In this document: positions 15,195 through 23,227 of the stretch, in pieces | Position numbering within the stretch: position 1 is the stretch's first letter | Layout: each line of letters opens with the position of its first letter | Source of the DNA: Planctomycetota bacterium | GTDB taxonomy: Bacteria; Planctomycetota; Brocadiia; Brocadiales; Bathyanammoxibiaceae | NCBI GenBank assembly: GCA_016209685.1 | Contig: JACQVQ010000004.1 | Location: 1-35,781 of the forward strand | Length of the DNA stretch: 35,781 nucleotides | Direction of reading: 5' to 3' | The notes under the pieces: generated by a model | The model's input: the letters and a program-made list of their open reading frames with translations, nothing else | The model's database searches: none | What the model was told of the DNA's origin: nothing | Position numbers and translations under genes: made by a program

Positions 15195-15476
15195 ATGGAA
15201 AAAATAGAACTAAAAGAATTTGTGCGAAAAGTTATAGCTGAAATAGAGGATGGATTGAGATATGAGAAAGTATGTCTTGGCAGTTCAATCAAATTTGAAG
15301 TGTCAGTAAGCGAAACGAAGAAGTCAAATGGTGAGTTGAAAATCTCTGTTGCCTCTGGTGAAGCCGGTATTGGAAAAGAAAGCGTTGCAAAGGTAAGCTT
15401 TGACGTCTACCCCTACGATCCCCACACAAGACAGGAAAGGATGTCTATACATCCAGAGAAGATTCGCCTCCTTTGA
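15195..15476 (+). CDS. trypco2-like small protein (trypsin-co-occurring domain 2)
   Basis: The 93-aa product starts with an amphipathic helix, IELKEFVRKVIAEIEDGLRY, matching the pattern of trypco2 domains, followed by a beta-rich half (IKFEVSVS, ELKISVAS, VAKVSFDVYPYDP). Such domains often accompany trypsin-like proteases or conflict-system effectors; none is visible here. GAGGTG lies 8 bases before the ATG. Codon usage is more A/T-rich than in neighbouring genes and the gene interrupts the nrdR-nrdD pair, so recent acquisition is possible. Confidence 0.65.
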   Translation: MEKIELKEFVRKVIAEIEDGLRYEKVCLGSSIKFEVSVSETKKSNGELKISVASGEAGIGKESVAKVSFDVYPYDPHTRQERMSIHPEKIRLL

Positions 15477-15497
15477 TAATGGCATTTGGTAACAGAT

Positions 15498-15603
15498 GAG
15501 ATTCTTCGCTCCGCTCAGAATGACAGGGCGGTAGGTTGCCCCCAACAAATGTCACCCTGAGTGAGCCAAAGCCCTGAGCGTAGCGAAGGGGAAGCGAAGG
15601 GTT
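15498..15603. repeat. TTCGCTCCGCTCAGAATGACA element with inverted partner
   Basis: GAGATTCTTCGCTCCGCTCA then GAATGACA (15498-15525) faces TGTCACCCTGAG plus AGCGTAGCGAAG and GAAGCGAAGG (15550-15601). The arms are approximately inverted. The family recurs at 30502-30594 and 31767-31842. It fills the gap before nrdD. Confidence 0.8.
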
Positions 15604-15669
15604 TGGTAATGCTAATAAGAGTCACGAGATATATACATTAAAATTTACAAACACTAGACGGAGGAACCC

Positions 15670-18066
15670 GTGAGCCCCCTGGAAAAGGTAAGGAAGAGAG
15701 ACGGTAGGTTAGTGCCTTTTGACGAGTCCAAGATAGCCGATGCCATCTTCAAGGCCGCCCAGGCCGTGGGAGGTGAGGACAAGGCGCTGGCAGGAGACCT
15801 CGCCGACATGGTATCCTTCCACCTGGAACAAAAGTTTAACGGCAACGTCCCCGGCATTGAGGACATACAGGACCTGGTGGAAAAGATACTCATAGAGACA
15901 GGCCATGCCAGGACCGCCAAGGCCTACATCCTCTACAGGGACAAACGTACCAGGATCAGAGGGGCCCTCAAGGTAAGAAAAAATGTAAAGAAGGGCAACA
16001 ACTCCACGGACGTCTCCCTCCTGGTGGATACTGACAGCAGGGACGAGAGTTCCATGTGGGACAAGGGCAAGATAGCCCTGGCCCTGGAGAAGGAGTCCGG
16101 CCTGCCCCTGGACGAGTCCCTGGACATTGCCAGTGCCGTAGAGAAGAGGGTCTTCGCCTCCGGCCTGAACCGCATCTCTACCGCCCTCCTGAGGGAGCTA
16201 GTGGATAACGAACTCTTTGAGAGGGGCTATGACATCCAGCTAAAGAAACAGCAGATGCTGGGCACGCCCAAGTACGACCTGGAACGGCTCATATTCTCCA
16301 AGAGTAATGAAAACAGCAATATCGCTACGAATAACCCCGAGGCCATAAACCTCACCATAGCAGAGAATACCCTGAAACAGTACGCCCTCCAGGAGGTCTT
16401 CTCCAAAGACGTAGCGGCGGCCCACCTCTCCGGGGCAGTGCACCTCCACGACCTGGGCTATCCCACCAGGGTCTACTGCAGTTCTCACTCCCTTGAATAC
16501 CTCAAGAAATACGGACTACAGCTGGACAACCTGGACACGGTCAGCGCCCCCGCCAAACATGCACGCACCCTCACCGGACACCTCAACACCTTCCTGGCCA
16601 GCATGCAGGCCTATTATGCCGGGGCCCTCGGGGTAGGCTATATTAATATATTATACGCCCCGTTACTGGAGGGGATGGGCAACAAGGAGCTCCGCCAGGA
16701 GGCCCAGCACCTCATCTTCAGTTGCAGTCAGAGCGCCTTCTCCAGGGGGGGGCAGACCTTGTTCCTGGACTTCAACGTCCACACGGGCATCCCCAACTAC
16801 CTTAAACCCATCCCGGCCATCGGGTCCGGAGGGAAGTATACGGGAAAGCCCTACGGAGAATACGCCGAAACGGCCAGACGCTTTACCATGGCCATGCTGG
16901 ACGTCTGGCGCGAGGGGGACTGCCACGGCCACCCCTTTGCCTTCCCCAAGTGTGACCTGCATATCAACCAGGACACCTTCCAGGAGCCTGAACAGTACGA
17001 GATACTCAAATACGCCTGTCAGATAGCCAGTGAGAACGGGGCACCCTACTTTGTCTTTGACAGGGACGAGGTAACCCTCTCCGCCTGCTGCCGTCTGAGG
17101 ACTACGATACAGGACGACTACATGATTAAATACCCTGAGAGCATGCGTTTCTGCGGCTTCCAGAACGTGACGGTAAACCTGCCCCAGGCCGCCTATCGGG
17201 CAGGTAAAGGCAACTGGGAGGCCCTCTGGAAGGAGATTGACCAGACCATCCAGATATGCATCAAGGCCCACCTCCAGAAGAAAGAGTTCATTGCCAGGCT
17301 TATGTCCGGTCCGGAAATGCCCCTCTGGCAGATAGGGCGGAAGGCGCTGGACGGGCACCCTTACGTGGACCTGCAGAAATCTACCTACATCGTAGGCATC
17401 CTTGGCCTCAACGAGTGCCTCCAGTACATGATGGACAAGGAACTCCATGAGGGAGAAGAGCCCCTGCGGAAGGGACTACAGGTCATAGCCTTCATGTACC
17501 AGAAGGTGAAGGAGGCAGGCAAGAAGTACGGGCTGAAGTTCTCCCTGGAAGAATCCCCGGCGGAGAGTGCCGCCAGGAGACTGGCCAAGATAGACGTAAA
17601 GAACTTCCCTCCTGCCAGGGAATTGGTGAAAGGTTACCTGGGAAAGGACGAGTACTACTACACTAACAGCGTCCATCTGCGGCCCGATGCCCCGGTAGAC
17701 ATGCTTTCCAGGATAATACTCCAGAGTAAGTTCCACACCATGATAGAGTCCGGGGCCATTATCCACGCCTTCTGCGGGGAGGAGCGGCCCTCGCCCACCA
17801 GTATCATGAACCTGGTGAGAAAGACCTTTGAAAACACCCAGGCGGCACAGCTTACCATCTCCCCCGAGTTTACCATCTGTACCCGGTGCAACCGCCTCAC
17901 CCCCAGGCTTACGAACCACTGCGACCACTGCGGTGCCGCTAACGTCCTCGGGGTAGAAAGGACCGACGGCTACCAACAACCACGCAATAATTGGTCTCCC
18001 TCTCGCCTGAGGGAGTTGATAGAACGGTACGGATCCGTCTCTAAGGCGGGTACCCAAATCTCTTAA
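15670..18066 (+). CDS. nrdD: Anaerobic (class III) ribonucleoside-triphosphate reductase NrdD
   Basis: NrdD reduces NTPs to dNTPs with a glycyl radical under anoxia. The 798 aa contain two N-terminal ATP-cones (residues about 1-95, starting KVRKRDGRLVPFDESKIADA, and about 110-200, with SRDESSMWDKGKIALALEKE), then the ten-stranded catalytic barrel. The C-terminus has zinc ligands CTRCNRL and HCDHCGA and the RTDGYQQPRNNW segment, where the Gly before Tyr aligns with the radical Gly of the RxxGYxxPxxNW type rather than the E. coli RVCGY form. The tandem ATP-cones imply dATP feedback control. GTG start with GGAGGAA at ideal spacing. No NrdR box is obvious directly upstream, so it may be read from the nrdR promoter. 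Confidence 0.95.
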   Translation: MSPLEKVRKRDGRLVPFDESKIADAIFKAAQAVGGEDKALAGDLADMVSFHLEQKFNGNVPGIEDIQDLVEKILIETGHARTAKAYILYRDKRTRIRGALKVRKNVKKGNNSTDVSLLVDTDSRDESSMWDKGKIALALEKESGLPLDESLDIASAVEKRVFASGLNRISTALLRELVDNELFERGYDIQLKKQQMLGTPKYDLERLIFSKSNENSNIATNNPEAINLTIAENTLKQYALQEVFSKDVAAAHLSGAVHLHDLGYPTRVYCSSHSLEYLKKYGLQLDNLDTVSAPAKHARTLTGHLNTFLASMQAYYAGALGVGYINILYAPLLEGMGNKELRQEAQHLIFSCSQSAFSRGGQTLFLDFNVHTGIPNYLKPIPAIGSGGKYTGKPYGEYAETARRFTMAMLDVWREGDCHGHPFAFPKCDLHINQDTFQEPEQYEILKYACQIASENGAPYFVFDRDEVTLSACCRLRTTIQDDYMIKYPESMRFCGFQNVTVNLPQAAYRAGKGNWEALWKEIDQTIQICIKAHLQKKEFIARLMSGPEMPLWQIGRKALDGHPYVDLQKSTYIVGILGLNECLQYMMDKELHEGEEPLRKGLQVIAFMYQKVKEAGKKYGLKFSLEESPAESAARRLAKIDVKNFPPARELVKGYLGKDEYYYTNSVHLRPDAPVDMLSRIILQSKFHTMIESGAIIHAFCGEERPSPTSIMNLVRKTFENTQAAQLTISPEFTICTRCNRLTPRLTNHCDHCGAANVLGVERTDGYQQPRNNWSPSRLRELIERYGSVSKAGTQIS

Positions 18067-18067
18067 A

Positions 18068-18088
18068 GCCGGGGCGGGCCGCCCCTGC
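18068..18088. repeat. GGGGCGGGCCGCCCC palindrome between nrdD and the next gene
   Basis: A near-perfect GC-rich palindrome (18071-18085) begins 5 bases after the nrdD stop and resembles the core of the TAGGGGC...GCCCCTA family. Confidence 0.65.
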
Positions 18089-18105
18089 ACCAAGGAGGAA
18101 GAGGC

Positions 18106-18438
18106 ATGTGGGATCAAGGACTATTGGCGGAGGACCTTGAAGTGATTAAAGAACTGGAGCGGAGGATTAACGAAAAGGAACCGGATTTTCTTATAGGGCT
18201 TCACCTGGAGGACTGCCTCCCCGAAGAGGCCGACGTGGAGGGGCTTGCCAGGATTTTTACCAATGCCCTCAGCGTCCTGCCCAAAAAGGCAGGGGCCCAC
18301 TATAAGGTAAACCTGAACTCGCTGGGTCTAAAGGGTTTTGCTAATCTTTACTTTGTAGCCTCTGGCATGGGGGGCGTGTTCTCTTACAACCATCCCCTCG
18401 CCTCGGAGGCAGACACAAAAAGCACGGTATGCCTGTAA
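18106..18438 (+). CDS. Unknown 110-aa protein between nrdD and nrdG
   Basis: A strong ribosome site (AAGGAGGAAG) precedes the ATG, and the end overlaps nrdG by ten bases, so the gene is real and part of the nrd operon. The protein is acidic in its first half (LLAEDLEVIKELERRINEKEPDF, quoted in part: EVIKELERRINEKE). It contains ARIFTNALSVLPKKAGAHYK and ends with a Gly/Asn-rich strand (LYFVASGMGGVFSYNHP). There is no membrane span and no zinc motif. I recognise no family. Position between reductase and activase suggests an accessory or regulatory role, which is inference only. Confidence 0.75.
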   Translation: MWDQGLLAEDLEVIKELERRINEKEPDFLIGLHLEDCLPEEADVEGLARIFTNALSVLPKKAGAHYKVNLNSLGLKGFANLYFVASGMGGVFSYNHPLASEADTKSTVCL

Positions 18439-19145
18439 CCATAAAGGGTTTCATAGAGACTAGCCTGATAGAGTGGGAGGGGATGCTGGCCTCTATCCTC
18501 TTTCTCCCTGGTTGTAATTTCCGCTGTTCCTACTGCCACTCACCCCACCTGGTCTACTCCTCAGAGGATATGGAGACTATCCCCCTGGAGGCAATAATGG
18601 AATCTCTGAGGAAACGAAGGGGGTGGATAGACGGGGTAGTAATCTCAGGGGGCGAGCCTACCCTCCAGAAGGGGTTAAAAGGATTAATCAGACAGTTAAA
18701 AGCCCTGGGGCTGAAGGTCAAACTGGACACCAACGGCTCTAACCCTGCAGTACTGGCGGAACTCCTGGAGGAAGGACTACTAGACTGCATTGCCATGGAC
18801 GTGAAGGCCCCCTTAAGGGAGGAGGAGTATGGTAAGGCCGCAGGCGGACCTTGCGACGTAGGGGCCCTTCGGCGGAGTATCCGCATCATCCTCCAGAGTG
18901 GCATAGAACACGAGTTCCGCACCACTGTCTGCCCTGGCCTCCTGGCAGAAGATGGAATAGGGGAGATAGCCAGGGACGTCCGGGGGACAAAAAGGTACGT
19001 CCTCCAGTCGTTTAGGCCCAACAACTGCCTGGACCCCGACATGCTGGAGGTAAAACCTTATCCAGCCGAGACCCTTAAAAAATTCAAGGAGATTGTCCAG
19101 TACCACCTTGGCCATTGCTCCATACGGGGGGAACCCTCTTCTTAG
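18429..19145 (+). CDS. nrdG: Anaerobic ribonucleotide reductase-activating protein NrdG (radical SAM)
   Basis: NrdG uses SAM and a 4Fe-4S cluster to create the glycyl radical of NrdD. The 238-aa protein has the radical-SAM cluster motif CNFRCSYC (C29, C33, C36), GGEPTLQKGL (SAM-binding GGE), KLDTNGSNP and AMDVKAPL. The length is that of the longer NrdG subgroup (pflA-like, about 230 aa) common in anaerobes, consistent with the Thermotoga-like C-terminus of the neighbouring NrdD. It overlaps the preceding gene by ten bases. Confidence 0.93.
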   Translation: MPVTIKGFIETSLIEWEGMLASILFLPGCNFRCSYCHSPHLVYSSEDMETIPLEAIMESLRKRRGWIDGVVISGGEPTLQKGLKGLIRQLKALGLKVKLDTNGSNPAVLAELLEEGLLDCIAMDVKAPLREEEYGKAAGGPCDVGALRRSIRIILQSGIEHEFRTTVCPGLLAEDGIGEIARDVRGTKRYVLQSFRPNNCLDPDMLEVKPYPAETLKKFKEIVQYHLGHCSIRGEPSS

Positions 19146-19200
19146 TAATTTCCGCACCAGAAGGTGCTTGTAATTTGACCCTTTAAAGGAGGTGAAAGAT

Positions 19201-19242
19201 ATGGCGAAGAAAAAGGCCGCTAGCAAGAAAAAGAAGAAATAG
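19201..19242 (+). CDS. 13-residue lysine-rich micro-ORF with perfect Shine-Dalgarno
   Basis: AAAGGAGGTGA (19185-19195) lies 5 bases before ATG and is the strongest ribosome site in the window. The ORF encodes MAKKKAASKKKKK and stops at TAG. It could be a real basic micropeptide, the remnant of a longer Lys/Ala-rich histone-like protein, or a leader whose translation affects downstream expression. It is followed at once by the promoter of a candidate small RNA. Confidence 0.5.
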   Translation: MAKKKAASKKKKK

Positions 19243-19259
19243 GTTCTACCAAAAAGATG

Positions 19260-19288
19260 TTGACATTAGGGTAAGAATGGGATAATTA
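19260..19288 (+). promoter_or_regulatory. Consensus promoter for a candidate small RNA
   Basis: TTGACA (19260-19265), 17 bases, TAATTA (19283-19288). The predicted start is near 19295. No ORF follows before the terminator at 19390-19428. Confidence 0.65.
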
Positions 19289-19294
19289 GTAACT

Positions 19295-19428
19295 GGGTGG
19301 CTCGGAAGTAGACCTTTCAGAGCTTAATGAGGTTTTCAAAAATTACCTGTTGTCATCGTTTGATTCCTCTGAAGGGGTCAAATTGTAATAAGGGTGTCTC
19401 TATATACTTCCCGGGGACACCCTTTTTT
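19295..19428 (+). ncRNA. Candidate ~134-nt small RNA
   Basis: The unit runs from a consensus promoter to a strong intrinsic terminator with no coding potential between. The body can form a rod: GACCTTTCAGAG (19311-19322) pairs with CTCTGAAGGGGTC (19366-19378), and inside it ATGAGGT pairs with ACCT and TCAT around an A/T-rich loop. I do not recognise 6S, SRP, tmRNA or RNase P signatures. It lies just upstream of smc, so it could also act as a leader that attenuates smc transcription. Confidence 0.5.
19390..19428 (+). terminator. Intrinsic terminator before smc
   Basis: The 9-bp stem AAGGGTGTC (19390-19398) / GACACCCTT (19416-19424) with a 17-base loop runs into a T-run (19423-19428). It ends the candidate small RNA 14 bases before the smc start. 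Confidence 0.8.
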
Positions 19429-19442
19429 ATTGGGGATACTTC

Positions 19443-22400
19443 ATGCAGTTAACCAAACTGGAACTCTTCGGCTTCAAATCCTTCGCAGATAAGACAGACT
19501 TCCCCTTCTCTCCAGGCATCACCATCATCGTCGGACCTAACGGGTGCGGCAAGAGTAACATAGTAGATGCCGTAAAGTGGGTACTGGGGGAACAAGGCAC
19601 TAAGTCCCTCAGGGCCACCGAGATGACCGACGTAATTTTCGGCGGCAACAACCAACGCCCTCCTGCGGGGTATGCGGAGGCCTCCGTTACCCTCATCAAC
19701 AACAAGGGCCTTCTCCCCCTGGAATACCAGGAGGTCTGCATCACCAGGAGGCTCTACGCCGCAGGAGAATCCGAATACCTCATTAACAAACAACTCTGCC
19801 GACTGAAAGACATAAAAGAACTGCTTATGGACACCGGCCTGGGTACAGACTGCTACTCCCTGATAGAGCAGGGGGAAGTAGACATGCTCCTCCAGGCCAA
19901 TTCCCAGGAGAGGAGGGTGGTCTTTGAGGAGGCCGCGGGGATAAGTAAATACAAGGCCAGAAAAAAGGCCACCATGAGCAAACTGGAAAAGATAGAACAG
20001 AACCTCCTGCGTCTGGGAGACATCCTGGAGGAAGTGCAGAAACAATCCCGCTCCGTAAAACTCCAGGCCGCCAAGGCCAGAAAATACAAAGAATACACCG
20101 AAAGGCTAAAAGAACTCCGCCTCCAGTGGGCAGTGAAGGGCCTCCATGAGTTCCAGGCACAGCGTAGTAACACCGCCTCCCAGATAGAACAGACCCTGTC
20201 CCAGGAACGGACCCTCCAGGAAGAAAAGGCAGCCCTGGAAAGCCAAAAGAAGGCCCTGGAAGAGGCACTCCAGCAGTTATCAACCCAGTTATCCAGAGAG
20301 CGGACGGAACTGGCCTACCTGGAAGGCCAACTCTCAAAGACTACCGATAAGATAGCCATGGAACAACAGCGGGTCCAGGAACTGAAGCTCCAGGCACTGA
20401 AGGCCGCAGAACACCTCCAATCCTTGCAGACACGGGAGGGAGAACTGGAGGGACAACTACTAACCGTACAACAAGAGACTGTCTCGGTAACCGATGAAAT
20501 CCAGAAATTCCGCACCCTCCTCTCACAGCAAGAAAAGGCACACCACCTCCTGACCCAGGAATGCCATAACTACACGGAAGAACTAGAAAAGAAGAAATCA
20601 CTACAGATAGCCACCCTCCAACATCAGGCCCAACTCCAGAATAAACTAAATAACCTCCTCAATGAAAAGGAATCACTCCTGAAGAGGAAGACCCGACTGG
20701 AGGAAGAGATTGCTAACGCAACCGAGTCGCTCCAGACACTGCAAAAAGAAAAGCAATCCCTGGAGGAGGAAAGGGGCGCCCTGGCTAGAAAGAGGGAAGA
20801 GCTGGAGAACAGCTCAAAAGAGTTAAATGGTAAGAGAGAGACCTTGAGAGGGGAAGAGGCCTCCAGGGAAGAGACCCTTTCCCAGGAAAAACAGGACCTC
20901 TCGGCCAAGAGGTCCCGTCAGGAGACACTAAAAGATTTTGAGGCCCGGGCAGAAGGGGTAGAAGTAGGCACCAAGGCCCTCCTGGAAAAGGCCCTCCAGG
21001 AAGGTCTCTCGGGGATAAGGGGACTAGTGGCTGATATGCTAAAGGTAGACCTGCCTCATGCTCCGGCCCTGGAAGCGGCCCTGGGCGCCAGGAGTCAGAC
21101 CCTCCTCACCCAGACCACCCAGGATGCCCTCCAGGCCCTTTCCCTCCTGGAAACCACCCAGAAGGGCAGGGCTACCCTCCTACCCATGGACTATCCCCCG
21201 AACGGGAACAACGGCCTCCAGATAAATGGCGAAGAAGGCGTAATCAAGGCCCTTGACCTCATCCGCTGTGACGAAGCCTATCTCCCATTCCTGAAAAAAT
21301 TCCTGGAGAAAACCCTGGTAGTCAAGGACCTCCCCACGGCCCTGTCTCTGGCCAGAAAATACCCTGAGGCCCGCTTCGTCACCCTGAAGGGTGAAATCTT
21401 AGAGCCTGAAGGCTCAATCACCGGGGGCAGTTCCACCAAGGCAGACCGTGGAATCATCTCCAGGAGGAGCGAGCTGGAGAGCCTGGAGATAGAGATAAAG
21501 GCGCTGGCCGAGGAGATTGAATCCATAGAACAGGCCAAGCGGGGGCACCAACAGGAATGCAAAAACCTGGAATCTCTCTTGATAGACAATAAATGCCAAC
21601 TGGAAGAGATTGAAAAGACTTCCTTGTCCAAGGAAAGGGCGCTTCAAGAAAGAGGGCTGAAGTTGAACCTGTTAATGGAAGAGAAGGAAGTAACCTCCGG
21701 TGAACTCCATGAAATCCAATCCCTCCTGGAAGACCTCTCACTCAAAGAAAGCCCGTTAAGGAATGAACTGGGAGAGGTTGAGAAAAAGATACAGGAAATA
21801 AAGGAGGCAGTGGAATCGTCTTCTAAGGCCCTCTCTGAGAGACAATCCAGGAAGGAGGCCGCGGAGAAGGATTTAACGGGGCTAAAGGTAGCCCTGGCAT
21901 CAAAAGAGGAAAAGGGGCGCTCCCTCTCTGCGGAACTGGCACGGCTACAGGAGGCCAGGGAGGGACTCTCCCAGGAGATAACCCTTACGCTCCAGTCCCA
22001 GAAAGAGACTGAGGAGAGACAATCAGCCGCCCAGCAAGAGGCCCGCTCACTAGGGCAACTCCTCAAGGAGTTAGAAGACAAGAAAGGTGTATTTCTCTCC
22101 AACCTAAGCCTCCTGGAGGAAAAAGAACGCCAGCACCGCCATACCCTCTCCCAGTTGACCCCAACCCTGGAGGAAAAGGGACGACAGTGTATCTCACTCC
22201 AGGAAGGGCTCCAGTCCCTCAGGCTCAAAGAGAGAGAGTACGAGATAAAGATGACCGACCTTGAGGAGAGGATTAGAGAAGAATATCACGTGGAACTCAA
22301 GGAACTTCCACCCCAGGAGATAGACTGGTCCCTGGCCACCCAGGAGATGGAAGAACTCAAGACTAAGGTAGAGAGGCTGGGGAACGTCAACCTGGAGGCC

Positions 22401-23192
22401 CTGGAAGAACTTAACCAGTTAGAGATACGAGAGAACTTCCTAACCACCCAGAGGGACGACCTCCTGAAGGCCAAGAACTCCCTGGCGGAAATCATCAAAA
22501 AGATCAGCCAGACCAGCAAGGAACTCTTTGAGAAGAGCTTCAACGAGATAAGGGATAACTTCAACGCCATGTTCCGCAAACTCTTCGGCGGCGGGAAGTC
22601 CAATATCTTCCTGGAAGAAGGCCCTGATATCTTAGAGGCCGGGATAGAGATAGTCGCCCAACCCCCGGGAAAGGAACTCCGCTCTATCAGCCTCCTCTCT
22701 GGAGGAGAGAAATCCATGACCGCCGTGGCGCTCCTCCTCGCTATATTCCAGGCCAAGCCAAGCCCCTTCTGTATCCTGGACGAGGTGGACGCCGCCCTGG
22801 ACGAGAGCAACATCGGTCGCTTCTCCCAGGTACTGGAAGAATTCTCCCAGAAATCCCAGTTCGTAGTCATCACCCACAACAAACGGACTATGACCGTAGG
22901 GGATACCCTCTTCGGTATCACCATGGAGGACCCGGGTATTTCCAAGAAGGTGACAGTGAAGCTGGAAGAGATGGCAGAATCAGACCGTCCGAGACGCACA
23001 CCTGACGTGAAAGGACTGCCGCAAGAGCCCCCGATAAAGGAAGAACCCCTGCCCGTAGAACCTGCCCCAGGCCACCCACAGGAGTCCCCTGACGTGGAAG
23101 AAGCACTGCAAGACCCACCAACCGCAAACGTTACACCTGCCCAGGCAGGCGTAAAGGAAGAACCCCTACCACTGGCCGTTACTTCTGGATAA
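19443..23192 (+). CDS. smc: Chromosome partition protein SMC
   Basis: SMC is the ATPase of the condensin-like SMC-ScpAB complex (ScpA is encoded at 9657-10403). The 1249 aa show the N-terminal head with Walker A GPNGCGKSN (residues about 32-40), long coiled coils (about 170-510 and 680-1000), the hinge (about 515-670, GIRGLVADMLKVDLPHAPALEAALG, quoted in part: APALEAALGAR) and the C-terminal head with LLSGGEKSMTAVALLLAIF and Walker B PFCILDEVDAALDE. After the head a roughly 75-residue Pro/Glu-rich tail (from about residue 1175, with two KEEPLP copies and TPAQAGV) extends beyond the usual end. Part of it is read from a CCTGCC/GGCAGG palindrome at 23136-23149. No clear ribosome site precedes the ATG. 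Confidence 0.95.
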   Translation: MQLTKLELFGFKSFADKTDFPFSPGITIIVGPNGCGKSNIVDAVKWVLGEQGTKSLRATEMTDVIFGGNNQRPPAGYAEASVTLINNKGLLPLEYQEVCITRRLYAAGESEYLINKQLCRLKDIKELLMDTGLGTDCYSLIEQGEVDMLLQANSQERRVVFEEAAGISKYKARKKATMSKLEKIEQNLLRLGDILEEVQKQSRSVKLQAAKARKYKEYTERLKELRLQWAVKGLHEFQAQRSNTASQIEQTLSQERTLQEEKAALESQKKALEEALQQLSTQLSRERTELAYLEGQLSKTTDKIAMEQQRVQELKLQALKAAEHLQSLQTREGELEGQLLTVQQETVSVTDEIQKFRTLLSQQEKAHHLLTQECHNYTEELEKKKSLQIATLQHQAQLQNKLNNLLNEKESLLKRKTRLEEEIANATESLQTLQKEKQSLEEERGALARKREELENSSKELNGKRETLRGEEASREETLSQEKQDLSAKRSRQETLKDFEARAEGVEVGTKALLEKALQEGLSGIRGLVADMLKVDLPHAPALEAALGARSQTLLTQTTQDALQALSLLETTQKGRATLLPMDYPPNGNNGLQINGEEGVIKALDLIRCDEAYLPFLKKFLEKTLVVKDLPTALSLARKYPEARFVTLKGEILEPEGSITGGSSTKADRGIISRRSELESLEIEIKALAEEIESIEQAKRGHQQECKNLESLLIDNKCQLEEIEKTSLSKERALQERGLKLNLLMEEKEVTSGELHEIQSLLEDLSLKESPLRNELGEVEKKIQEIKEAVESSSKALSERQSRKEAAEKDLTGLKVALASKEEKGRSLSAELARLQEAREGLSQEITLTLQSQKETEERQSAAQQEARSLGQLLKELEDKKGVFLSNLSLLEEKERQHRHTLSQLTPTLEEKGRQCISLQEGLQSLRLKEREYEIKMTDLEERIREEYHVELKELPPQEIDWSLATQEMEELKTKVERLGNVNLEALEELNQLEIRENFLTTQRDDLLKAKNSLAEIIKKISQTSKELFEKSFNEIRDNFNAMFRKLFGGGKSNIFLEEGPDILEAGIEIVAQPPGKELRSISLLSGGEKSMTAVALLLAIFQAKPSPFCILDEVDAALDESNIGRFSQVLEEFSQKSQFVVITHNKRTMTVGDTLFGITMEDPGISKKVTVKLEEMAESDRPRRTPDVKGLPQEPPIKEEPLPVEPAPGHPQESPDVEEALQDPPTANVTPAQAGVKEEPLPLAVTSG
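23136..23149. repeat. CCTGCCCAGGCAGG palindrome in the smc tail
   Basis: 6-bp arms around CA. It reads within TPAQAGV, a peptide often produced when bacterial dispersed repeats run into coding sequence. This suggests that part of the SMC tail is repeat-derived. Confidence 0.5.
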
Positions 23193-23202
23193 TAGGGCTA
23201 TT

Positions 23203-23227
23203 GTTAGTTGCCAACAGACCAACTAAC
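23203..23227. terminator. Hairpin between convergent smc and the Cys-rich protein gene
   Basis: GTTAGTTG (23203-23210) and CAACTAAC (23220-23227) form a perfect 8-bp stem with a 9-base loop, placed 11 bases after smc and touching the stop of the minus-strand gene. There is no T-run, so a bidirectional terminator role is tentative. Confidence 0.5.

Noticed and set aside
16663-17448. Long minus-strand open frame (261 codons) opposite nrdD
   Set aside because: It is a shadow of the strongly biased codon use of nrdD. The product has no recognisable domain, and nrdD on the other strand has complete motifs.
22286-22999. Minus-strand open frame (237 codons) opposite the SMC head
   Set aside because: It lies antisense to conserved SMC motifs, is Ser-rich low-complexity as expected for the complement of Glu/Leu codons, and has no ribosome site.
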